A stretch of 64,000 bases of DNA from Mariannaea sp. PMI_226 (lineage: Eukaryota; Ascomycota; Sordariomycetes; Hypocreales; Nectriaceae). The position numbers and the translations under genes were made by a program. The notes under the pieces are model-generated. The model was not told the origin of the DNA, searched no databases, and saw only the letters and a program-made list of their open reading frames with translations. Location of the stretch: contig JANFOG010000002.1 in the NCBI GenBank assembly GCA_024336345.1, forward strand, positions 1,488,001-1,552,000, given 5' to 3'. Of this stretch, positions 13,014 to 20,943 are shown in pieces. How positions within the stretch are numbered: position 1 is the first letter of the stretch; each line of letters starts with the position of its first letter.

Positions 13014-13779
13014 TTTGGTAGTCTCTCCGGTGACGACCAGAAAGTGTGCTGATGTGTAACTGAAGCTTGGCTGGATTGAGGACCGATGACTGACTTTGTG
13101 TCCCATCATGTCTATGTGGGGCAGATCCGCCATCTGCGAGACGACAGAACAACGAGCTTTACTCATGAGCTCAGGCTAGATGACTACGTCACAGTGAACA
13201 CATACGAAGCACACGTAGTACCACACGACTGCTGGCCTCGAGGAAACTCATCCATATCAATCACGATATTGCCCAAAAGGGGAATTTCATTGCAAACTAT
13301 GAGAACAGTATAGCCACCCTCGCCAATGTACCTAACCTATAGCACGGTCAAATGACACTACCGCACCACCAGTGAGTGTAGAAAACGCAATTCTAATCGA
13401 ACTGCGACGTATTCGCTTCCTATCGAAATTATTGGTCTGGTTTGATGGTCTCCCTGGGTGTCTTAGATGTTTGTTGTTGCCTATCATGACCAAAGCAGAG
13501 TCAATAACAATGGAGAAGAATTGCAGCATCCTCGAGTCGTTGGACTGTTAAGATTGTGTGACCTAACAACCTAACGTCTCATACAAAATAGTTCTAACTG
13601 TTAAGTAGGTATTCTATGAAATTTTCTGCTATAGTTCCTTCCAAGAACTCAGGAAGACAAAAAATTAACAAAACAAATAAGAAGAGCACATGTCGTTGTT
13701 TTTCCCGTTGCATTGATGGGTGGATCCCACACCAAAAAAGAAATCGGTCGCCATCGTGTTACGAAAGCGAAAAAAGAAA
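13014..13779. other. Intergenic: HIS6 promoter region
   Basis: This stretch separates the HIS6 start from the 3' end of the tRNA, both on the minus strand. It presumably holds the HIS6 promoter. I did not find a clear TGACTC general-control element by eye. No gene is supported. Confidence 0.4.
13770..13775 (-). terminator. Pol III terminator of the tRNA
   Basis: Six consecutive T residues on the minus strand, four nucleotides beyond the acceptor stem of the tRNA. This is the standard RNA polymerase III stop. Confidence 0.7.
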
Positions 13780-13869
13780 GGTCCAACCGGGGTTCGAACC
13801 CGGGACCTAAACCGTACTGGGCGTTTTATTGCCTGTGAAGGTTGCGTCATACCACTAGACCATTGGACC
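13780..13869 (-). tRNA. tRNA-Val (CAC) with intron
   Basis: Read on the minus strand this folds as a tRNA. The acceptor GGTCCAA pairs perfectly with TTGGACC. The D arm is GTCTAGTGGTATGAC, and the T arm is CCGGG-TTCGAAC-CCCGG with invariant residues. The anticodon loop reads TTCACA-C with anticodon CAC (Val), interrupted after position 37 by a 19-nt intron (about 13815-13833). Without the intron the RNA is 71 nt. The anticodon stem CAACC/GGTTT has one C-T mismatch at its outer pair. Placing the intron elsewhere in the loop would not change the CAC reading. That a tRNA is present is nearly certain; the amino acid identity is somewhat less so. Confidence 0.85.
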
Positions 13870-14178
13870 GATGATTGGAGGTTGTTGGAAGCCGGTCGCA
13901 TATATGGCTACTTGAAGTTTAGCTGCAGGCTTGTTCCCGTGAGAACGGAGGTGAATTCTACTATCACTACCAAAATGCAACCCAACATCTCAAACAGTCT
14001 CTGCACAGCAACATGCACCCCAGAGGCAAATATCTAACTCTGGATCAGTGTATTGCTACTGGGTGCTTAACCTTAACTCAGAGATGCTACCACGGGGAAA
14101 CAATTGCACAATGTGTATAATAGAGTGTATTGATGAAACCAAAAGGAGTCTCGCTAGGCAATCGTCTAAACGTCGTTC
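13870..14178. other. Spacer between tRNA and oxygenase gene
   Basis: No gene recognised. It holds the sequence 5' of the tRNA and, towards 14178, the 3' flank of the oxygenase gene. Confidence 0.4.
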
Positions 14179-14275
14179 CTATTTTAGCCATGTATCATTG
14201 AAATCATAGTATTATTCACAATTCAAACTATTTTAGCCATGTATCATTGAAATCATAGTATTATTCACAATTCAA
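14179..14275. repeat. Tandem direct duplication, 49-bp period
   Basis: Two copies with a 49-bp period, identical over 48 bases. Copy 1 begins at 14179 and copy 2 at 14228, each opening ctattttagccatgtatc. The repeat ends three bases short of the oxygenase stop codon, so it lies in that gene's 3' untranslated region. Perfect identity suggests a recent slippage or duplication event. Confidence 0.95.
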
Positions 14276-14278
14276 GCT

Positions 14279-15623
14279 TCATTTGTGATATTTTCCCTTG
14301 AAACCTGGGAGAATCTCTTGTCCGTCGTGTGCGCGGTGGTTCTTGACCTTCTTTTGTTGCCACGTCTGTTTTAATTTGGTGAACTCACCCATGTCTGGAA
14401 CAGGGTGACCTCCCACTTCGAACTCGTTTTGAGTGAAGCCCTCCTTCTTGAGGACTGGTGAGTCCACAGTGCTCAAGACGAGGTCGTTTTGAGGGCGTGC
14501 AAAGTACAGCAGACCAAGGCGGTCGACATGGCGCTGGTCTTTAGGAGGCAAAGAGACCTGTCGAGACGTTAGCTGACTCAAGATAACGCTTTGAAATATG
14601 CTTTCATTATTACTCTGTGAATTGTTGACTTGATGTAGCCCCCAGTGAGAAAACTCAGAGCGTCACAGGTGTTAACAGTCAGGCTGCCATTGAGAGGTTT
14701 GGCCCACTTCCAATTGCCCCCTTGGTCCTTGATCTGAAGTCCGGCTACGGGCTGCCTGAACAAGAGAGTAATGGTACCTAAATCCGTGTGACCATGAGAC
14801 CATAGGCCATCTTCCAATTTAGCGGCCTCTTCTGGCGAGAACTTGCCATACTTCATATATCTCAAGTGGGATTCATCATGAGTCTCCCACTTGTGTAACT
14901 TAACGAAGTAGTCGTCTGGCAACTCCAGTGCAAGTGCGATTAAGTGATTTAATGGATCGAGGACCTTGTCGTGCAAACTCTGCTATTGGTGTTAGTTATT
15001 TCGGACTGAGGGTTCATGTATTTGGCCTTGGACAGATCCTGACCTTTGCAAAGCTTTCAATCTCTTCAAGATTATCCCCAATCAACTGCGGCACAGGTTG
15101 CGTGATATGACCGTCCTTGGCTGAATTGTATATGGTTAATATGTTGATTTCCGAGAAAAAACAACACATTTTGTACATATTTACTCACTTGCCATATTCC
15201 ATACTTCGGTCTTTTCCGGCACACCCCCAGACAGCAGCCGCCTACCAGCCGGTCGATATCCATTGTAATCTCCATTATCCAGATCCGGGACAAATTTCAG
15301 TTTCTCCTCAAGGGGGAGTTCGTAAAACGCCTCTCCAAGGGAGAATTGTCTATCAACAGTCTCCTGGGAAATACCAAAGTTAATGACATAGAAGAAGCCC
15401 TTAGTTCGGATGGCTTCAATCAGTGTCTGCGCTAGCTCTTTATTCCCCTCTGAAGTGCCATACTTGGAGAGGTCGATAGTCGCCACTGGGGAACTGTATT
15501 AGTCGTGACATAGGAGCGAGGAGCTTTCAACTGAGAAGAGTTGAGCTTACGATCAGCCCAGTCCAGGTCCTCCTTTGTCTCTGGTACATGGTTATATTGG
15601 TGAAGAGGAATAGCGGAAGGCAT
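14279..15623 (-). CDS. Isopenicillin N synthase-like 2OG-Fe(II) oxygenase
   Basis: This is a non-haem iron oxygenase of the DIOX_N plus 2OG-FeII_Oxy type; the substrate is unknown. Five exons, minus strand: 15551-15623, 15189-15485, 15044-15120, 14614-14979 and 14279-14557; 363 aa, normal for the family. The N-terminal DIOX_N region includes ATIDLSKYG and GFFYVINFGIS. The iron ligands are H213-x-D215 in GHTDLGTITLLF and H270 in KSTIHRVSLPP. Where family members normally have Arg-x-Ser to bind the co-substrate carboxylate, this protein reads R284-L-G286 (DRLGLLYFARP). It therefore keeps the Arg but has Gly for Ser. No biosynthetic core gene (NRPS, PKS, terpene synthase) is in the window, so nothing supports a metabolite cluster. 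Family is certain, reaction unknown. Confidence 0.93.
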
Positions 15624-17355
15624 CCTGATGGATCCAATTCTGACTTGTCTCTGGGTTCGAAGCGCCCTGGAAATTCTCAATTCTGCTTTGGAAGGGGGCT
15701 AATGAATAGTTTGCAGTGAAGCTGGATCCCTAGGCTAATATGAAGTAAATGTTGCTTTACTTTATAACATATCTGCCTCTTGTATTTTACGAAGTCCTAT
15801 TACGATACGCACATATGTCGGCACCGAAGCACCAATTGGTATGTGCATACTCATCTTGACTCAATGTCGTGATCGTACCCCGCATATTCCTGCATCGTTG
15901 GCCTGCTAAAAGAAGCTTGCTTGGCTCGGAAATAACGCCAATACTCAAGACTAACGTATTTTCAATCAATGACGGGTGACGCAATATTTGCCTTCCTAGG
16001 CCGATCAACCTGTCCACGAGACCAGACTGAGCTCCTCGGCATCCCACTTTCAGGAACGGCAATACTGCCGCATTTTAACGGGATACAGCATCTGCCTCTT
16101 TTCTTGCTGTCACAGCCACTTTATTGGTAATTCTTTATTGGTAATTCTGCTCACCACCTTGGCGTTGACCCGGCCGCACGCGATCTTCAAGGTAATGGCA
16201 AAAGAGCTTGGATGTTATCCCGCTCGGAACTCGATGCGAATCAAGGTCAAACTTTGCAGGTTTTTGACCGTATTTGTAAACAAGATCTAGAAACAAAAGA
16301 ACTCCAAACACCATATGCTGAATATAGGGAGCTATGACCCAGATATTGCAAGCAGTACCTAGCAAATATGGTCCTCCTATTAGTTGTAGCTGTCTTTCAT
16401 ACCGACTCAGCTCCATAGTTAGGTTTGACGTGCCTATCTAGATGATGTGGGATACGCCATTAACTGGGTCCTGATGATGGCAAATCAACGACGGCCAAGT
16501 AACCACCGAGGTAGTACATCATCCCGCAGTTCCTTGGAATGAGAATGATGCTCGAAAGATGTTGTGGTTGTACAAATCCTCAGTCACTTCCGTGAGTGTG
16601 AGGTAGACTGTGCATATGTGTGATTTCGGGGATTCTCATCCAACAAATCAAAACAGCAACCAGACGAAAGACATTGGATATACAATGGCAGCCAAAGTTC
16701 TTCCGAGGAGAGTTTACGCCAGCCGATTCCTAATGCCAGGTACCCAAGGTATAACTCATTTAAGGTACGATAAGGTAGAAGTTTTGAATATAAATAGGTT
16801 TCATACCCTCATCTTAGTCAAGCCACAGCATCACGGTACAAGCTAAGCTACAGAGGTACCTGAACTAGACAGATACCTTTTAGCCCATTCGCCTGCTTCA
16901 ATGCGCTCCCAATGGCGACACCTTTGATTGGTCTTTTTCGTCATCACTACTTCCTCCCTCCCCCTTTGTTGCTATGTCTCTAATCATAATATTGACTTTT
17001 CAAGCAGCCATATACAAGACCGGCATCATCACAATTATTCAGGCGTTTCAGGGACCATGGCCGTTGCTGGGATGACGGGTTGAGTGGTTTTGTTTAGGTT
17101 GTTGGAGAGCTCCCGCCAATCAAAGGCCAGCGCTCAGCTGCTACCCTGGAAAGCTGAGGGGCTTACTGGCGATAAGTAACATGACGCGGCACCACTCATC
17201 TCACCGAACTTGGGATCGCATCGCCTCTTAACCATGGGCGCTGCGACTACTCAGCTCGACCTCTTGCTTTGACGCTTTGCGTTTTCTTTGCGACCCTAGG
17301 CCTGGAATGCGCCAGACAATAATCCGTCCCTCTCCCATTTGAGCAGCTCCACATC
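15624..17355. other. Intergenic: oxygenase and HET gene promoters
   Basis: This stretch separates two divergent genes. Minus-strand open frames at 15787-16062 and 16135-16416 (the second has a hydrophobic middle) could be remnants of a membrane protein. I cannot link them by splice sites or recognise a family. The last 500 bases before 17356 are pyrimidine-rich and likely hold the HET gene promoter and leader. Confidence 0.45.
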
Positions 17356-20136
17356 ATGTCTGACGAAGGGCCCCAGCCGCGCGATCCTCGCAATCGCGAT
17401 GGCGAGCCCAGAGACGCAAACCGAGGGGACAGGCATAGGGACGACAGAACATACAGCGAATCAAGTGACGGCTCTATCATCGAGCCTGTCAAAACTCGTA
17501 ATCGCGACAGAGATCGATCGCCAGATAGCCCCCGTCCCAGCTACCAGCCGCGCGACCGAAAGGACAACAAAGATCGTGACAGACCCCGCGACAATTATTT
17601 CCCACCTCCACCAAAAGGAACTCAACGGGGGGACAAGAACAAGGACAGGGACCGCGTTGGAGATCAGGATAGCTATTTCCCACCTCAAAGTCCTAAACGA
17701 GGCGAGAAAAAAGATAGGGATAGGGATAGGGACAGGGACGATGATAGAGACAGCTATCATTCCCCCGAAAGCCCCAGACGAGCGAATAGGGTAAACCGGG
17801 ATAGGGACGATGACAGAGATGGCTACCATTCTCCCGAAAGCCCCAAACGAGTGAATAGAGAGAACAGAGATAGGGATGATGACAGAGATGGCTACCATTC
17901 ACCTGAAAGTCCCAAACGAGTGAACAGGGCAAACCGGGACAGGGACAGAGATAGGGGGAAGGACAGAGACAGAGACAGAGACAGAGACAGAGACATCGAT
18001 AGAGATCGCGATAGAGATCGCGATAGAGACCGCCCTCGAGATCGAGAAAAGGACCGTGATGGCTATCGAGAAAGTCCTCATCCCTCGGAAAACCACCATT
18101 CTCGCCCACCGGTCCAACGAGACCACCTGCGTAACAGAGATCATCTTCGAGACCAACCGCTGAGCAAGCGAAACAGTATCACCAGTCGCATCTTTGGATC
18201 GATTCGGGAAGTGCGAAACAAAGTCCATGACAGGGTGGATCGAGATCGAGATAGGGATAGAGATAGGGACAGAGATCGGGCCAAAGATCATGCTTCTCCC
18301 CTCCAAAGACGCTCTACTTCTGCAGTCAAGCAGACACCCATCCCGCGCATTCATGATTGGCTCGAAGCCTGCAATTCTGACCACCATCGTCATTGCGCTG
18401 CCTCTACCGATGCAGAGGCCACTACTTGGCATCCTATCTGGCTCATCGATGTCGTTGAGCGACGCCTCGTGAGAGCTGCTGCTACTGATCGTTATGTTGC
18501 ACTTAGCTACGTTTGGGGCTCGCCAAATCGAGCCAAAGCTGCTGCTGTGCAGACGCTCAAATCAAACATCGAGGCTTTTCAGGGCATCGATTCTCTTCCT
18601 GAGAAGGAGATGCCACAGACCTTTGCCGATGTTATGTGGGTGGCCAAGAAACTAGGCCTTCGTCACCTCTGGATCGACAAGCTCTGCATCGTGCAAGATG
18701 ATCCCGAGCAGATGGCTAACAATGTTAGGCATATGGCATTCGTCTTTGCAAATTCGTACTTGACGATTGTTGCCGCTGCGGGTGATGCATTCTCGGGACT
18801 GAAAGCGTTGACGCCACAACGGTCGATGTCTCGAAACATCCGTGGGGGTGGGCGGAACCAACACGACTTGGTGCAATCGTCAAACTGGAACACCCGTGGC
18901 TGGACCCTCGTTGAGGGGCAGTACTCGCGACGATGCGTTTACTTCCTTGAAGATACTGTTACTTGGGAATGTCACTGCGAGACGTGGACTGGAAGCCCAA
19001 CAAACGTCATGTCCAAAATTCGCGGCGGTCGCAATGAATGTACTAATGTGGTTCCTGATGCGGCCTTTGCTTTCCATCATGCTCCCTGGCCTGACATGGA
19101 TGAATATGCCCGCCTTGTTATGGACTATAGCTCCCGAAGGTTGACCCTGGTTGATGATACCCTACGCGCTTTCTCGGGCATCACGCATGTCCTTTCACGC
19201 ACTTTTCAGGGCGGCTTCATATACGGCATGCCCGTAATGTTCCTCGACATTGCCCTCCTTTGGCGGCCCAGCGCTTCGATTCGACGAAGAATTGTTTCGC
19301 ATCCGCCATTCCTCCCTTCCTGGTCTTGGATGGGCTGGTGGTATGACGGCATCGCAGTAGATCTAGAGCTCTGGAGGGCTTCAGCCGATTACGTCGAAGA
19401 TGCCCTGCCTATTGGCAAACGAGGCCAAGAGTCTAAGAGATTTCGGTCTCCTAACCCCTTTCGCATTAAACCAACGGTGTCATGGCACATCACAGACCGT
19501 TCTGCGACTGCGCCATTGGTGAACAACGGCTTCCAGTTCCGCGACGTCAAACGACGGGGGAGTCCAAGTGATCTACCATTGGGATGGAAGCGTAACGGTC
19601 ATTCCTATGTCCCTACCAGCGATGAAGACACATTCTTTAGATACCCTGTACCGATCGAAGAGCCTCGCAAGACCGGGGACTATGAGCCTCCTGTCGGTGA
19701 ACAGGCCCTTCCCGGCCCGTGGCTTTCTTTCCGCACGACGAATGCCTTCTTCGAAGTCGATCACAACTCGCCCCTGGGGCCAACAGACAAACCCAACCCT
19801 GCCATTGCAGTGGGAAACATCTGGGGCAACAAGGACAGGTGGATTGGCCAATTCCGGTCGCACGATGCGTGGCTCGGTATCCAGTCGTCCAACTACGAAG
19901 GCGACGAGAAGCTAGAGTTTATTGCAATCTCGTCGGCGATGGAGCGTCGCGGATCGCACATCTTTGATGAGGATCGGTTCGAGGAGGCCATGGACAAGGA
20001 TGGGATTGTCAACGTGGTCAATGTGCTGTGGATCGAACGCATTGGTGAGGTTGCCTACCGCCGCGGCATCGGGCACATTTTGCAGAAGGCGTGGGATGCT
20101 CAAGCCAAAGATGAGGTGAGCATTCTACTTGGATAG
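17356..20136 (+). CDS. HET-domain protein with Arg/Asp-rich repeat N-terminus
   Basis: HET proteins act in heterokaryon incompatibility and related cell-death responses of filamentous fungi; the role of this one is unknown. It is a single exon of 926 aa. Residues 1 to about 320 are very hydrophilic Arg/Asp/Ser/Pro sequence. They include three 23-residue repeats (about 129-197) centred on DRDGYHSPESPKR, then long runs of alternating Arg-Asp. The HET domain follows, with its usual blocks: ALSYVWG (382-388), LWIDKLCIVQDD (438-449) and WNTRGWTLVEGQYSRR (511-526). A further 400 residues have no recognised domain. Arg/Asp-dipeptide tracts are otherwise typical of nuclear RNA-binding or splicing proteins, so this joining is uncommon. 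I see no NACHT, STAND or lipase partner domain. The absence of introns is common in HET genes. Confidence 0.93.
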   Translation: MSDEGPQPRDPRNRDGEPRDANRGDRHRDDRTYSESSDGSIIEPVKTRNRDRDRSPDSPRPSYQPRDRKDNKDRDRPRDNYFPPPPKGTQRGDKNKDRDRVGDQDSYFPPQSPKRGEKKDRDRDRDRDDDRDSYHSPESPRRANRVNRDRDDDRDGYHSPESPKRVNRENRDRDDDRDGYHSPESPKRVNRANRDRDRDRGKDRDRDRDRDRDIDRDRDRDRDRDRPRDREKDRDGYRESPHPSENHHSRPPVQRDHLRNRDHLRDQPLSKRNSITSRIFGSIREVRNKVHDRVDRDRDRDRDRDRDRAKDHASPLQRRSTSAVKQTPIPRIHDWLEACNSDHHRHCAASTDAEATTWHPIWLIDVVERRLVRAAATDRYVALSYVWGSPNRAKAAAVQTLKSNIEAFQGIDSLPEKEMPQTFADVMWVAKKLGLRHLWIDKLCIVQDDPEQMANNVRHMAFVFANSYLTIVAAAGDAFSGLKALTPQRSMSRNIRGGGRNQHDLVQSSNWNTRGWTLVEGQYSRRCVYFLEDTVTWECHCETWTGSPTNVMSKIRGGRNECTNVVPDAAFAFHHAPWPDMDEYARLVMDYSSRRLTLVDDTLRAFSGITHVLSRTFQGGFIYGMPVMFLDIALLWRPSASIRRRIVSHPPFLPSWSWMGWWYDGIAVDLELWRASADYVEDALPIGKRGQESKRFRSPNPFRIKPTVSWHITDRSATAPLVNNGFQFRDVKRRGSPSDLPLGWKRNGHSYVPTSDEDTFFRYPVPIEEPRKTGDYEPPVGEQALPGPWLSFRTTNAFFEVDHNSPLGPTDKPNPAIAVGNIWGNKDRWIGQFRSHDAWLGIQSSNYEGDEKLEFIAISSAMERRGSHIFDEDRFEEAMDKDGIVNVVNVLWIERIGEVAYRRGIGHILQKAWDAQAKDEVSILLG
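17740..17946 (+). repeat. Coding minisatellite, three 69-bp units
   Basis: Three in-frame units start at 17740, 17809 and 17878, each 69 bp (23 codons). They differ by scattered substitutions, several of them silent. They encode the DRDxYHSPESPxR repeats of the HET-domain protein. Directly downstream (about 17938-18050) comes a finer 6-bp repeat of agagac/gatagg type that encodes Arg-Asp runs. Confidence 0.9.
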
Positions 20137-20849
20137 AATAAGGCGGCGGGGTGGAGAAAGGGAGAAAGGAGAAAGGAGAAGGCACAGAAAGCATGATTAG
20201 CGAGGGCGTTCTTGGAGTTGTGAAGTGTAAGACTGTTCACCAGGTCTTATTTTCCTTTTATGTGTACGCTTGCCAACGTCATGTCATCTTTCACGATATA
20301 ACTGTTACGGTCTAAAATGTGTAGGACTCCTTTTGCCTTTAGTTTGATCTTTTTTATACTTGTACTCGACGCAGAATTGTACTACGCAAAGGCAGCAGTG
20401 GGGAGGAAAATGGGTTCAACGCCATATTTTTTCTTCTTCTCAAGTTTGCAAGTTGCTATTTTTTTTTTTTGGCATAAAGTGACGCTTGTGTGCTGCTTAA
20501 TGAGACATTAATATTTAGATGAGGCACTGCATTGATTCGCCGAGTGCATCGAGACTTCTATCGCTGCCTCGTCGTTACCATTCCAAATTGCCTTTGTCGT
20601 TCCATTTGTTAAGGCGTCCAGTCGTGTGTCAACCGAATGGCTTGTTTATTTGACGAATCCTCGAACCTCTATCTAAGCATACTTAGTTGGCAAATACCTA
20701 TGCTTTCGACTGTACGGACCTTTGTTCTTGTAACGGGATAATGAAGGTCCACAAAGTTATTGAACAAAGATCGTTGAATAAAATAAGAAGAAAAAAAAAA
20801 AAACAAAGTAAGAAGAAATAGCAAAAAATTATAATAATGTATAGGAATA
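20137..20849. other. Intergenic: HET gene 3' side
   Basis: Mostly the 3' flank of the HET gene and the downstream flank of tRNA-Lys. There is a T11 run near 20460 and an A12 run near 20793. No gene is supported. Confidence 0.5.
20823..20828 (-). terminator. Pol III terminator of tRNA-Lys
   Basis: A run of six T on the minus strand, about 21 nt past the tRNA 3' end. It is a little distant but the first clear T run. Confidence 0.45.
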
Positions 20850-20943
20850 GCCCAACGTGGGGCTCGAACCCACAACCTTGAGATGTCTGTTTGTACGGAG
20901 TACTCTTAAGAGTCTCACGCTCTTCCGATTGAGCTAGCCGGGC
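20850..20943 (-). tRNA. tRNA-Lys (CTT) with intron
   Basis: On the minus strand this folds as a 72-nt tRNA plus a 22-nt intron. The acceptor is GCCCGGC/GTTGGGC, the D arm GCTCAATCGGAAGAGC, the anticodon stem TGAGA/TCTCA with loop CTCTTA-A (anticodon CTT), and the T arm GTGGG-TTCGAGC-CCCAC. The intron sits at the canonical place, after position 37, and contains TACTCCGTA. That palindrome-like motif also occurs in several intergenic stretches of this window. Confidence 0.96.

Noticed and set aside
13770..15623. Secondary-metabolite cluster around the oxygenase
   Set aside because: Neighbours are HIS6, a tRNA and a HET protein; no core synthase, transporter or cluster regulator.
16135..16416. 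Hydrophobic minus-strand frame, possibly a membrane protein remnant
   Set aside because: Could not be extended by splicing or matched to a family; kept only as a note in the intergenic entry.
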